From the NCBI GenBank assembly GCA_017458065.1, contig JAFTGD010000018.1:1-64000 (forward strand): a stretch of DNA of 64,000 nt, written 5' to 3'. A program made the position numbers and the translations under genes. Origin of the DNA: Oscillospiraceae bacterium (lineage in GTDB: Bacteria; Bacillota; Clostridia; Oscillospirales; Oscillospiraceae). Positions 52,136 to 60,990 of this stretch are shown here, one piece after another. Within the stretch, counting starts at the first letter, position 1. Every line of letters starts with the position of its first letter. The notes beneath the pieces were generated by a model. That model did not search any database, was not told where the DNA came from, and saw only the letters and a list, made by a program, of their open reading frames with translations.

Positions 52136-53080
52136 ATGAGCGTTTTGAAAAACATGCCCGTCACGGGCGTGATGGTGATCGCAGTCATCGCGGTGCTGTT
52201 CATCCTGGCGGTGATCCTGCTCTTCTATGTGCGGATCCGCTACAGCTTCCTGGAGGGGAAAGCCCGCGGGAACAATCTGGAGGTCAGAGGCTTCCGCTCC
52301 GCGCTGCTGAAAGAGTATACGGCGGCCTACAAGCAGTACGGCCAGGACGTGAACACGCCCGCCATCATCTCGGATGTGGTGGGATCCAGGCTCTCCGGGC
52401 TGCTGCTCTGCGAGCGCTTCCTGAACAACGCGGTGTCGCTGTTTGTGACGCTGGGCCTTTTCGGTACCTTCCTGGGCCTGAGCATGTCCGTGAGCTCGCT
52501 TACTGAGCTGATCGGTCTCTCCAACACCTCGGAGTGGCTGAGCGTGCTGGACAGCGTGGGCGGCGGCCTGATGAGCGCGCTGAGCGGCATGGGCGTTGCC
52601 TTCTACACCTCGCTCTTCGGCGCAGGCTGCTCCATCCTGCTGACGATCCTGCGCACGATCCTGTCGCCGCAGGCGGCGCGGGAACAGATGGAGACCCGGC
52701 TGGAGCTCTGGCTGGATATGGAGATCGCCCCGACCCTCAGCACCGAGGCCTCGAAGGACGACGCCGACCTGGTCAACCGCCTCATCGACGCGCTGAACGG
52801 CTCGGTCTCCGAGATCCGCACCTCGCTGCGCGCGGCGGCCGAGAGCTACACCATGAACACTCAGGCGGCGTCCAACGTCTATGCCAAGGCCATCAGCGAG
52901 CAGAAGGAGCACCTGAAGCACTTTGACGGCGCACTCGAGAAGTTCAACAACGGTGTGCACGACTTCTCCGAGGTCGACTACAACCTGCGCGGCAGTGTGG
53001 AGCGCATGGACCTCGCCGTGCGCGATCTTGCGACCGCGCTGCGTGAGCTCAACCGGCGTATGGGAGGAACCCAGAAATGA
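52136..53080 (+). CDS. MotA/TolQ/ExbB-type proton channel subunit (ZorA-like)
   Basis: 314 residues, ATG after AACGGAGGTTCATTC. Three hydrophobic segments: ~10-32, ~100-125 and ~150-185, the last two carrying FVTLGLFGTFLGLSMSVSSL and LMSALSGMGVAFYTSLFGAG, the conserved pore helices of MotA/ExbB/ZorA. A helical cytoplasmic tail follows. It overlaps by 4 bases the MotB-like gene, giving a stator-like ion-driven pair. Three helices and a tail match ZorA better than four-helix MotA. No flagellar, Ton/Tol or ZorC/ZorD genes are adjacent. Confidence 0.85.
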   Translation: MSVLKNMPVTGVMVIAVIAVLFILAVILLFYVRIRYSFLEGKARGNNLEVRGFRSALLKEYTAAYKQYGQDVNTPAIISDVVGSRLSGLLLCERFLNNAVSLFVTLGLFGTFLGLSMSVSSLTELIGLSNTSEWLSVLDSVGGGLMSALSGMGVAFYTSLFGAGCSILLTILRTILSPQAAREQMETRLELWLDMEIAPTLSTEASKDDADLVNRLIDALNGSVSEIRTSLRAAAESYTMNTQAASNVYAKAISEQKEHLKHFDGALEKFNNGVHDFSEVDYNLRGSVERMDLAVRDLATALRELNRRMGGTQK

Positions 53081-54162
53081 GACGGTGTTATTCAGGCCGT
53101 ACGGACGCCATGGTGGAGAGCCGCGAGGGCGAGCAGGGCTTCTGGCCGTCCTATGCGGACATGATGTCGGCGGTGGCGCTGATCCTGTTCTTCCTGATGC
53201 TGCTGAGCTACATCTCCAACATGATCACCGGCAACAACCTCAAGGACACCGAGCAGCAGCTGGGTGAGACACGGATCCAGCTGATGGAGCGGGAGAAGGA
53301 GCTCAACGAGCTGGAGAGTACCCTCGCCCTGACCAAGCAGCAGGTGGAAGAGGCCGCCAGCGAGCTCGAGAAGGTCAGCATTGACCTGGACGAGGTAAAG
53401 CTGACGCTCGCCGCGAAGGAAGAGGACCTCGCCGCACAGGACAAGCTTCTTGCGGACCAGAAGGCCATGCTGGACGACCAGGAGGCCGTGCTGAAGGATC
53501 AGGAGAGCAAGCTCTCCCAGCAGCAGGCGCTGATCGGCGAGCAGGAGAATTATCTGCAGGCCGCGACGGAGGAGATCCTCGAGCTGCGCGGTCAGATGGA
53601 GACCATCGTGGGCGTCAGACGCTCTGTGCTGGAGCAGATCCGCGACAGCGTGGTGGCGGTCATGGGCGACTCTTCCAAGGTGAAGATCGACAACGGCAAC
53701 ATTGTCCTGAGCGAGGGCGTGTTCTTTGATGTCGGCTCCTATGCCATCAAACCGGATGCAATCCCGATGCTGAACCAGCTGATCGACGTGTTCCAGCGCT
53801 TCCTGTCGGATGAGGGGAACCGCCAGTACGTGGACAGCATCGTCATCTCCGGCCACGCGGACAGCACGGGCAACGTGCAGGACAACCGGACCCTGTCCTC
53901 GGCGCGCGCCAACGCGGTCCTCGGCTATCTGCTGGATAACGGCGGCGGCAAGCTGCAGCAGTATGCCAGCAGCTTCTGTGCCTCCGGCTACGGCGATACC
54001 CGGCCGGTGGCCAGCAACGACACGGAAGAGGGCAGGGCGCAGAACCGAAGGATCGAGATCTCCATCATCCTGAAGGACGAGTCGATCATGAACATCGTGA
54101 ACAACTACCTCGAGCTGGAGCTGCCGGCAAACGTGCAGGCAGAGGCACAGGCCGCCGGCTGA
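53077..54162 (+). CDS. MotB/OmpA-type protein with long coiled coil (ZorB-like)
   Basis: 361 residues; its ATGA overlaps the ZorA-like stop. A short N-terminus leads to one transmembrane helix whose start FWPSYADMMSAVALILFFLM holds Asp28, at the place of the proton-carrying Asp of MotB/ZorB. Residues ~55-180 form a heptad coiled coil with repeats such as LLADQKAMLDDQEAVLKDQE. The C-terminal OmpA-like peptidoglycan-binding domain (ISGHADSTGNVQDNRTLSSA, RPVASNDTEEGRAQNRRIEI) anchors it to the wall. The coiled coil is much longer than in MotB. Probably a wall-anchored, ion-driven stator of unknown output. Confidence 0.87.
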   Translation: MRRCYSGRTDAMVESREGEQGFWPSYADMMSAVALILFFLMLLSYISNMITGNNLKDTEQQLGETRIQLMEREKELNELESTLALTKQQVEEAASELEKVSIDLDEVKLTLAAKEEDLAAQDKLLADQKAMLDDQEAVLKDQESKLSQQQALIGEQENYLQAATEEILELRGQMETIVGVRRSVLEQIRDSVVAVMGDSSKVKIDNGNIVLSEGVFFDVGSYAIKPDAIPMLNQLIDVFQRFLSDEGNRQYVDSIVISGHADSTGNVQDNRTLSSARANAVLGYLLDNGGGKLQQYASSFCASGYGDTRPVASNDTEEGRAQNRRIEISIILKDESIMNIVNNYLELELPANVQAEAQAAG

Positions 54163-54246
54163 CGACAGGGCCTGTGATGTCCGGCGACTGACAGCCGGGT
54201 CAAAACTGGCGCAGAGCGCAGAACCGCATTCACAACAGAAAAGACA

Positions 54247-54274
54247 GATCCCGCTTCTTCGGGAGCGGGATCTG
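54247..54274. terminator. Hairpin between the OmpA-like gene and galM
   Basis: AGATCCCGCT / AGCGGGATCT, 10-bp stem, loop TCTTCGGG; no strong U-run, so termination may be partial. Confidence 0.55.
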
Positions 54275-54312
54275 TGAAATACAAAAAATAAAAAGAGAAG
54301 GGCGGAGATAAC

Positions 54313-55335
54313 ATGGCAGTAGAATTCTTTGACTTCGGGAAGCTGTCGGACGGCCGCAGAGTTTCGGCGGCGAGACTCACGAACAGGGCCGGCGCCTCCA
54401 TGACGGTGATGGACTACGGCGCGACGATCCTGTCGCTCTGCATCCCCGACCGGGACGGGAAGCCGGTGGACGTGGTCCTCGGCTATGACACGCTCGCAGA
54501 GTATGAACAGCATGGCGACTATCTCGGCGCGACCATCGGCCGCGTGGGCAACCGCATCGGCAAGGCGGAGTTCTCCCTGAACGGGAAGACCTACACCCTC
54601 GCGAAGAACGACGGAGAGAACCACCTGCACGGCGGCAATGAGGGCTTCGACAAGAAGATCTGGCGCATGGCGGCCCAGGGCGACAGCCTGCTCTGCAGGA
54701 GAGAGTCCCCGGACGGAGAAGAGAACTATCCCGGCAACCTGAAGGTCCAGGTGCTCTTCACGCTCACGGCGGACAACAGGCTCTGCCTGACCTATGACGC
54801 CGACACCGACGCCGACACGCTGGTGAACCTGACAAACCACAGCTACTTTAACCTTGCGGGCAAGGGCAACGTGCTCGGCCATAAGCTGCAGCTCTTCTCC
54901 GAGCGCTTTGCCGAGAACGACGGCGGCTGCCTCCCGACCGGGAAGCTTCTGCGGGTCGACGGCACGCCTTTTGATTTCCGCGTCGAAAAGGAAATCGGCG
55001 CCGATATCGGCGCCGATGACGAGCAGCTGAAACGTGCCGGCGGGTACGACCACAACTATGTGCTCTCCGGGGCGAAGGCCGCGGTCCTGTACTGCCCGGA
55101 GACCGGCATCGAGATGACGGTGGAGACAGACCTCCCCGGCATGCAGTTCTATTCTGCGAACTTCCTCACCGAGCGGAAGGGGAAGGGCGGACGCGTGATG
55201 ACGCCGAGAGAGGCGGCCTGCTTCGAGACCCAGCTCTATCCGAATGCCATGAACTGCTACGCCTTCCCGTCCCCGGTGCTGCGCGCGGGCGCGCACCTGC
55301 ACACCGAGACCAGCTACGCCTTCCGGATCCGCTGA
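54313..55335 (+). CDS. galM: Aldose 1-epimerase
   Basis: 340 residues. Galactose mutarotase fold: YLGATIGRVGNRIGKAEFSL, the catalytic-region His in ENHLHGGNEGFDKKIW, LVNLTNHSYFNLAGKG (second His) and the Glu-bearing RGKGGRVMTPREAACFETQL. It interconverts alpha and beta hexoses. It overlaps the convergent nth gene by 22 bases. Start after AAGGGCGGAGATAAC. Confidence 0.95.
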   Translation: MAVEFFDFGKLSDGRRVSAARLTNRAGASMTVMDYGATILSLCIPDRDGKPVDVVLGYDTLAEYEQHGDYLGATIGRVGNRIGKAEFSLNGKTYTLAKNDGENHLHGGNEGFDKKIWRMAAQGDSLLCRRESPDGEENYPGNLKVQVLFTLTADNRLCLTYDADTDADTLVNLTNHSYFNLAGKGNVLGHKLQLFSERFAENDGGCLPTGKLLRVDGTPFDFRVEKEIGADIGADDEQLKRAGGYDHNYVLSGAKAAVLYCPETGIEMTVETDLPGMQFYSANFLTERKGKGGRVMTPREAACFETQLYPNAMNCYAFPSPVLRAGAHLHTETSYAFRIR

Positions 55336-55979
55336 GTGGCGGTACCCTGTTCGTAAGCCTGGCAGAGCTCGCGCAGGCAGCATTGCTCACACCTGGGGCT
55401 GCGGGCGTCACAGACGGCGCGGCCGTGGAACACAATACAATGACAGAAGTCAGAGGAGCTCTCCGGAGGAAGGATCTTCCGGAGGGCTGCTTCTATTTTC
55501 TCGGGCTCCTTGAGGTTGTCCACCAGACCCAGCCGGTTGGAGATGCGGATGCAGTGGGTGTCCACCACCACGGAGCCGGGGACCCGGTACAGGTCGCCGA
55601 GGATGAGGTTGGCGGTCTTGCGGCCGACGCCGGGGAGCTTTATCAGCTCCTCCATGGTGTCCGGCACTTTGCCGCCATGCTTCTCCAGGAGGACGATGGC
55701 GCAGTTGACGATGTCCCGCGCCTTGGCGTGGTAGAAGCCGCAGGAGTGCACATAGCGCTCGACCTCCTCCACGTCGGCCTCGGCAAAGGCTTCCAGGCTT
55801 GGGAAACGCTCGAACAGCGCCGGGGTGATCATGTTGACGCGCTCGTCGGTGCACTGGGCGGCAAGGCGCACCGAGAAAAGCAGCTCATAGTCCTTCCCGA
55901 AGTCCAGCGAGCAGACAGCCTCGGGATACTCTGCGAGGAGCCTGCGGACGATTTCGTTTACCTGTTCCTGTGTGCGCAT
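55314..55979 (-). CDS. nth: Endonuclease III
   Basis: 221 residues. It has a helix-hairpin-helix LPGVGRKTANLIL with the catalytic Lys, VDTHCIRISNRLGLV with the catalytic Asp, and a C-terminal [4Fe-4S] loop with Cys spacing 6-2-5 (CDARSPRCEQC, then CLRELC). It removes oxidised pyrimidines and nicks the abasic site in base-excision repair. Complete and typical. Convergent with galM, overlapping by 22 bases. Confidence 0.96.
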   Translation of the reverse strand: MRTQEQVNEIVRRLLAEYPEAVCSLDFGKDYELLFSVRLAAQCTDERVNMITPALFERFPSLEAFAEADVEEVERYVHSCGFYHAKARDIVNCAIVLLEKHGGKVPDTMEELIKLPGVGRKTANLILGDLYRVPGSVVVDTHCIRISNRLGLVDNLKEPEKIEAALRKILPPESSSDFCHCIVFHGRAVCDARSPRCEQCCLRELCQAYEQGTATQRIRKA

Positions 55980-56003
55980 GAGCTTGTGCCCCTTTCATGA
56001 AAA

Positions 56004-56025
56004 CCCCGCCCCGATCAGGGCGGGG
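56004..56025 (-). terminator. Terminator of the 56052 gene
   Basis: CCCCGCCC / GGGCGGGG with a 6-base loop; on the minus strand TTTTC follows. Confidence 0.85.
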
Positions 56026-56051
56026 TCAATCTTTGTAATAAGACGGGTTTG

Positions 56052-56921
56052 TCAGCGGCTCAGGGTGATGTTCCCGCCGCACTCGATGGTGTCGAGATAG
56101 GTGCCGCCATAGGTCCCGCGGTAGTTCCAGACCACCTCCACCGGGATGCTGCGGGTTTCGCCGCCGGTGAGGGGGATGGTAAAGGTGCGGTTGTTAATAA
56201 GCGTCGTGACCTGGTTGGTCGTGGTGGGAATGTCGATGGCAGGGGAGGCGAGAGAGATGTACTGGCCGTCGATCGAGATGTTCAGCGTCTCAGGAGAAGC
56301 CGTGGTGATCAGACTGTAGGAATCCACGTAGGCCGTAATGGTCACATCGACGGTGTTGGCACCGGCTACAAGCGCGTTCCAGTCGGCGTGGATGTTGATG
56401 GATGTGCCGGAGTCGGAGCGGAAGGTGCCGCTGCCGAGGCTGGTCCCCGTGGGGATCACCGCAGGGGCGGAATCACCGCTGCCGTCTGTGCTGCTGCCGG
56501 TGTTGGCGCCGGGGACGACGGGGATCAGCTCTTCAGCAGGCAGCATGTTGGGATCGGCGCCGGGGATCGGCGCTGCACTGGGGGTGGGCGTCGGCACGGC
56601 GACGCCGGTGCCTCCTCCGTTGCCGGTTCCGGAGGGCGAGGCCGTGGTGATGGGCCTCTGGGTCTGGGAGGGCATCGCAGTGGAGGGGGGATAGTAGACC
56701 GGCGCGCTCGGCGCTGCGGTCGGAGCCGTGCTGGGCTCGGGGGTGGGCGTCGGTTCCGGGGTCTCGACCTCAACGCTCGGGGCCGCGGTGGCGGTTACAT
56801 TCTCATAGGGGTTGCCACTGTTGACCGGACGGTCCAGCCCAGTCAGGAAAATAATCACGACCGCGACGACCAGCAGAAAAACCAGCAGCATCAGCAGCGC
56901 GGTAGTACGATTGCTCTTCAT
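56052..56921 (-). CDS. Membrane-anchored Pro/Thr/Ala-rich extracytoplasmic protein
   Basis: 289 residues. An N-terminal transmembrane anchor (TTALLMLLVFLLVVAVVIIF, residues 8-27) is followed by a ~130-residue Pro/Thr/Ser/Ala-rich stalk (VEVETPEPTPTPEPSTAPT). A C-terminal ~110-residue beta domain (INIHADWNALVAGANTVDVT, then TFTIPLTGGETRSIPVEVVW) has the look of an Ig-like fold. No catalytic motif. It is 23 bases downstream of the 56945 gene, so likely one operon. Unrecognised; the stalk may span the wall. Confidence 0.75.
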   Translation of the reverse strand: MKSNRTTALLMLLVFLLVVAVVIIFLTGLDRPVNSGNPYENVTATAAPSVEVETPEPTPTPEPSTAPTAAPSAPVYYPPSTAMPSQTQRPITTASPSGTGNGGGTGVAVPTPTPSAAPIPGADPNMLPAEELIPVVPGANTGSSTDGSGDSAPAVIPTGTSLGSGTFRSDSGTSINIHADWNALVAGANTVDVTITAYVDSYSLITTASPETLNISIDGQYISLASPAIDIPTTTNQVTTLINNRTFTIPLTGGETRSIPVEVVWNYRGTYGGTYLDTIECGGNITLSR

Positions 56922-56944
56922 GGATATCGTTCTTCTCCTTTCGG

Positions 56945-57565
56945 TCAGCTGCGGCTGAAGGATACGGACTCAAGCAGGGCGCTGAGCTCGGGATAGCCCA
57001 GAATCGCCTCCAGCTCGTCGTCGTTGTCGGGCGCCTTGACCAGGGTAAACAGCAGGTAGCTGTGTTTGTCCTCCGGGATCGGGAAGGCGAGGCAAAGATT
57101 ATCGCCGTCGCGGTAGCTGACACCGGAGAGCGGCCCGTAAACCGCCTCCGTGAGATCGTGATGCTTGGCGACGAGCTCCTGACAGAGCTTTGCAAAGTCC
57201 TCGCCGCTGTAATAGCTGCCGTACTCGACCTGGGCGGAGAAGCTCTCCCCGTACAGGACACCGACGTGGGAATCGCCGGACTCGGTGAGGAAATCGTCCT
57301 CGACGACGGAGTAGCTGAACTTTTCCGCATCATAAGAGAACTTCAGTTCCACTGTGACAGCATCTTTAAAGCCGGAGATGAAGCTGTAGGAGGCCTCTTT
57401 CACCGAAGCGGGAGCCGCTGGGGCCTTCTTTTTGGCCGGAGCGGAAGCTGCCTCCGCGGGAGCTGATTTGGCATCAGAGGGAGAGAACTTTTTCTTCAGA
57501 ACAAACGCGGCGACACCGCAGGCGGTACCGAGCGCGACAGGGATCCAGATTTGTCTGGGACGCAT
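56945..57565 (-). CDS. Hypothetical membrane-anchored protein
   Basis: 206 residues. A hydrophobic N-terminus (IWIPVALGTACGVAAFVLKK) is followed by an Ala/Pro/Lys linker and a soluble alpha/beta domain (YSFISGFKDAVTVELKFSYD, VYGPLSGVSYRDGDNLCLAF). I do not recognise the domain. It is upstream of, and in the same direction as, the stalked protein at 56052. The minus-strand start is preceded by AGAGGAGGATGATAAA. Confidence 0.7.
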   Translation of the reverse strand: MRPRQIWIPVALGTACGVAAFVLKKKFSPSDAKSAPAEAASAPAKKKAPAAPASVKEASYSFISGFKDAVTVELKFSYDAEKFSYSVVEDDFLTESGDSHVGVLYGESFSAQVEYGSYYSGEDFAKLCQELVAKHHDLTEAVYGPLSGVSYRDGDNLCLAFPIPEDKHSYLLFTLVKAPDNDDELEAILGYPELSALLESVSFSRS

Positions 57566-57978
57566 TTTATCATCCTCCTCTTGGGGATAGTGCTCCTATT
57601 ATAATAGAAACCGCCGACTTTTACAATCCCCGTTGTCTTAAAGATTCATGAAGGAAAGCAGCGGAGGAATCAAAATCATTTTTCAATTTGTTCTTGCAGT
57701 TTTCAGAAGAGTGTGATAAGATAAAGATTGCAATTTGGAAACAAATTAAATACAATGTGAAGACGGCAACGAAGATGAGTAAGCGCAGCGTCGATCGGAA
57801 CGAGCAGATTGTTTGGTATCAGAGAAAGAATGCAAACAAAAGGGGCTGTTATCGACAAAAAGTACCGGAAACACGGTATAATTCCTGCTTGTCATTGTAA
57901 AAGGCTTATGATAAAATACTTCTGTTTGGCTGGTTTTTGCTCGCAGTTGCTGTTCCGGAGCATTGGAAAGGTTCTGAC
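57566..57978. other. Divergent intergenic stretch
   Basis: 413 bases between the minus-strand 56945 gene and the plus-strand glycosidase. AT-rich; one promoter is assigned at 57889. An open frame at 57688-57900 has poor composition and no ribosome site. Nothing else is supported. Confidence 0.6.
57889..57917 (+). promoter_or_regulatory. Promoter of the envelope gene cluster
   Basis: TTGTCA, 17-base spacer, TAAAAT; 62 bases before ATG 57979. Confidence 0.65.
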
Positions 57979-59034
57979 ATGAAGAAGAAAAAGAAAAAGA
58001 AGAGCGGCGGCAGTGCCGTTGTCAGATTTATCGATCGTGTTTTCGGGCTGATTCTGGCGGCGGTGATTGTGATGGGCTGCTGCGGACTGGCATTGGAATG
58101 GATCCTGGTGAAGGGGCCCTCCCCTGCTTTGAGGGATTCTTTCGTCATGACCATGGCATGGACCAGACGCTTTGACTTTATCCCTCAGATCTTCCTGACG
58201 GGAGAGGAGACGCGGCAGATCTTCAATGACCACTGGTCCATCAACAACACGGAGGCGACGGATACCAGCCTGATCACCGTGAAAGCTGCTCAGCAGGATG
58301 CTGATACAGAAGAAGGGCCAAAAGCGGACGACTACGGCTATATCGATGAAGACGGCGACGGCATCATCATTGTGGATGTCAAGAAGAAGGGCTTTGTCGG
58401 CAAAATGATCATTGTCCTTGATCCGAGCCGAGTGTTTGTCGGCAAGCCTGAGGTCTACGGCGGGTACGGCATGACGCTGGAGGATCTGGCCAAGCGCTAT
58501 GACGCCCTCGGCGGTGTGAACGGCGGCGGTTTCTATGATCCGGAGGGCGGCGGTACCGGGGGATATCCGGACGGCCTGACGATCGCAGATGGACAAGTTT
58601 TCAATGAAGGCATTTCATCCCGCACCTTCTGCGGTCTGGACAGCAACAATATCCTCCATGTCGGCGACTATTCTTCGGAAGGCGCTATGGCAGAAGGCAT
58701 GCGTGACGGCGTGAGCTTTGGTCCGGCGCTGGTTATTAACGGCAAGGGCGAATACGGCAACCACATGGAAAGCGGCATCAACCCGCGTACCGCAGTCGGA
58801 CAGCGCGCTGACGGCGCGATCCTGCTTCTGGCCATCGACGGCCGCCAGGTGCACAGCATCGGCGCCAGCTTCGGCGATGCCCGCGATGTGATGCTGGACT
58901 TCGGCGCGGTGAATGCCTGTAACATGGACGGCGGCTCCTCCACGGTTATGTATTATAACGGCGAATACATCAACAGCCCGTCCTCCGCCAGCGGCACCTC
59001 CCGTGCTCTTCCGGACGCGTTCCTGTTTAAATAA
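57979..59034 (+). CDS. Phosphodiester glycosidase family protein (NAGPA-like)
   Basis: 351 residues from ATG 57979 (GGAAAGG upstream). A very basic cytoplasmic start (eight Lys in the first ten residues) leads to a transmembrane segment (FGLILAAVIVMGCCGLALEW). The C-terminal domain has the NAGPA signature: LGGVNGGGFYDPEGGGTGG, PRTAVGQRADGAILLLAIDG and NACNMDGGSSTVMYYNGEY. The family cleaves phosphodiester-linked sugars or acts in exopolysaccharide maturation. Extracytoplasmic. First gene of a likely operon running to 62030. Confidence 0.92.
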   Translation: MKKKKKKKSGGSAVVRFIDRVFGLILAAVIVMGCCGLALEWILVKGPSPALRDSFVMTMAWTRRFDFIPQIFLTGEETRQIFNDHWSINNTEATDTSLITVKAAQQDADTEEGPKADDYGYIDEDGDGIIIVDVKKKGFVGKMIIVLDPSRVFVGKPEVYGGYGMTLEDLAKRYDALGGVNGGGFYDPEGGGTGGYPDGLTIADGQVFNEGISSRTFCGLDSNNILHVGDYSSEGAMAEGMRDGVSFGPALVINGKGEYGNHMESGINPRTAVGQRADGAILLLAIDGRQVHSIGASFGDARDVMLDFGAVNACNMDGGSSTVMYYNGEYINSPSSASGTSRALPDAFLFK

Positions 59035-59060
59035 TTAGGACATAGAGATCGGAGAAAAAC

Positions 59061-60242
59061 ATGGCGACGAAAAGAAAAAAGAAAAGATCCCGTGCCGGAA
59101 CTGTGATCTATGTCGTGATCCTGATCCTCTGGATTGTGTTTTTGGCGGCCTGCGGCCTGTATGTGCTGAAACAGGTCTGGGACTATGCCAGCGTCTATGA
59201 TGAGACACAGATCGATCCTGTGATTGAAGAATACTTTGCACAGCTTCAACAGGACAAATGGAGCAACGGCATGGATGCTCTCGTGAAAACGATGCCGCAT
59301 CCGACCAAGACCGACGATGAGGTCAAAGAACTGATCCAGCAGAAGCTCAATGAAAACACGCTCAGCTATGCGGTGAAAGCCGGCTTTGCCCGCAGTGACA
59401 GTGTTACGTATAACATCTACTGCGGGAGCGATATCATTGGAGAAGTGGTTCTGGTCCACGACACCTCCCGCAATCTGGTGGAGGATATCAATCTGCCGTC
59501 TGTGGTTGTCGGCGGGCTTGCCAAGATGGGTGTTGCCATCCAGCCGGAGCTGTACTCCTGGAAGGTTGCGGGGGAGAGCTTTGACTTTGCCGAGCTTGGC
59601 CTGTATTCCAGCATCCGTGTCACGGTACCGGAGAATTACCGGGTGGAGGTCAACGGTGTTACGCTGGGGGATCAGTATATCATCGAGCGCGGCATCGAGT
59701 ATGACAACCTGCACAACTTCTACTATGAATTTGAAAACCTCCCGCACAAGGTGACGTACAAGCTGGAAGAGAGCATGGGAGATGCCGAAGTCGTTGTCTA
59801 CGATGAAAACGGAAATGTTTTCAACATTGACGAGAACAAAGGCGATTCTCAGTTTATGCAAAAGCTGGATGATGCAACAAGAGACGGACTGGCTGGCTTT
59901 ATTAACGACTTTGCTAACAATTTCCTGCAAATGCGCTCCAACACCATCGAGCCCATGTATGCTTATTCGATGCTTTTGCCCTATATCAAACAGGGATCAG
60001 AGTTTGACAATCGTCTGAAGCAGTCCATGATCGACACGTGGTCCCATAACTCTTATTACCAGTTTAACGGCAGCGAAATCCTTGACGCCTATGATTTTGT
60101 GGACCCGTATGTGATTGTGGAATTCCATGCGGAAGCTTCCGCACAGCAGCCAGCCGGTCCAAACGTCATCTCCAGCGATTACCGTGCGATGGTGGATATG
60201 TCCGGAGCCAGCCCTGTGGTTGAAATCATTGAGGATATGTAA
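59061..60242 (+). CDS. Single-pass membrane protein of unknown function
   Basis: 393 residues. A basic N-terminus (ATKRKKKRSRAG) is followed by a transmembrane helix (VIYVVILILWIVFLAACGLY) and a large extracytoplasmic domain without known motifs. The middle has VTVPENYRVEVNGVTLGDQY, a pattern seen in NTF2-like or beta-domain cell-envelope proteins. It is 26 bases after the glycosidase and 27 before the GT2 gene, so it is probably part of the same envelope-glycan process. Confidence 0.8.
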   Translation: MATKRKKKRSRAGTVIYVVILILWIVFLAACGLYVLKQVWDYASVYDETQIDPVIEEYFAQLQQDKWSNGMDALVKTMPHPTKTDDEVKELIQQKLNENTLSYAVKAGFARSDSVTYNIYCGSDIIGEVVLVHDTSRNLVEDINLPSVVVGGLAKMGVAIQPELYSWKVAGESFDFAELGLYSSIRVTVPENYRVEVNGVTLGDQYIIERGIEYDNLHNFYYEFENLPHKVTYKLEESMGDAEVVVYDENGNVFNIDENKGDSQFMQKLDDATRDGLAGFINDFANNFLQMRSNTIEPMYAYSMLLPYIKQGSEFDNRLKQSMIDTWSHNSYYQFNGSEILDAYDFVDPYVIVEFHAEASAQQPAGPNVISSDYRAMVDMSGASPVVEIIEDM

Positions 60243-60269
60243 GAAGGCTGCGTGTAGAGGAGATAAAAC

Positions 60270-60986
60270 ATGTCCGAAACAATAAACTGTACAGAGAGCT
60301 GCGTTATTGTTTTACCGTCTCTGAACCCGGATCGCAAATTTGATCGTGTCGTGGACAGCCTCCGGGCAGCCGGGTTCCGAAAGATCATGATTGTCGACGA
60401 TGGCAGCGACACGGAGCACCAGGTCCACTTTGAACGGGCGGAAAGCTTCCCGGAGTGCGCCGTCCTGCATCACAGCAGGAACAAGGGCAAGGGCCGAGCC
60501 CTGAAGGACGGCTTTGTTGAAGTGATGAAGCGCTTTCCGAAAGCGGAAGGCGTCATCACCATCGACGGAGACGGTCAGCACCTGACCCAGGATATTATTC
60601 TCTGCGGGAACCGGATGCTGGAGGAGGACAAGATCGTTCTCGGCTGCCGCAACTTTGACTTGCCGGGCGTGCCCGCCCGGAGCGTCGCCGGAAACAAGAC
60701 GACATCCAGAATGTTCCGTCTCTACGGGATCCGCCTCTCTGATACACAGACCGGCCTGCGGGCGATTCCGAAGCGCTATCTGAGCCGCTTCTGTGCTATC
60801 GAAGGGGAGCGTTTCGAGTACGAGACCAACATGCTGCTCAAGATGAAGCGCCGGGGGATCCCTTTTGTGGAACAGGAGATCGAGACGGTCTACGAGGACG
60901 AAAATGCAGGGTCTCATTACGATACCGTGAAAGACTCCTGGCGGATCTTCAAGATCATGGCCAAGGATCTTGTTCGACGGAGCTGA
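60270..60986 (+). CDS. Glycosyltransferase family 2 (DPM1-like)
   Basis: 238 residues. GT-A fold: VLPSLNPDRKFDRVVDSLRA, IMIVDDGSD, NKGKGRALKDGFVE and the catalytic/metal motif ITIDGDGQHLTQDI. It has no transmembrane tail. It probably transfers a sugar from a nucleotide donor to a polyprenyl phosphate. The next gene encodes a GtrA-type membrane protein, the classic partner for flipping such lipid-linked sugars. Confidence 0.92.
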   Translation: MSETINCTESCVIVLPSLNPDRKFDRVVDSLRAAGFRKIMIVDDGSDTEHQVHFERAESFPECAVLHHSRNKGKGRALKDGFVEVMKRFPKAEGVITIDGDGQHLTQDIILCGNRMLEEDKIVLGCRNFDLPGVPARSVAGNKTTSRMFRLYGIRLSDTQTGLRAIPKRYLSRFCAIEGERFEYETNMLLKMKRRGIPFVEQEIETVYEDENAGSHYDTVKDSWRIFKIMAKDLVRRS

Positions 60987-60990
60987 GGGT

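Noticed and set aside
52136..54162. Complete Zorya defence system
   Set aside because: Only ZorA- and ZorB-like genes are present; neighbours are a DUF4349 lipoprotein and galM, with no ZorC/D/E.
53092..55383. Open frame of ~763 codons on the minus strand
   Set aside because: It covers the ZorB-like and galM genes in antisense; composition is Leu/Arg/His-rich without family similarity.
57688..57900. 70-codon ORF before the glycosidase
   Set aside because: No ribosome site, biased composition, and it overlaps the promoter region.
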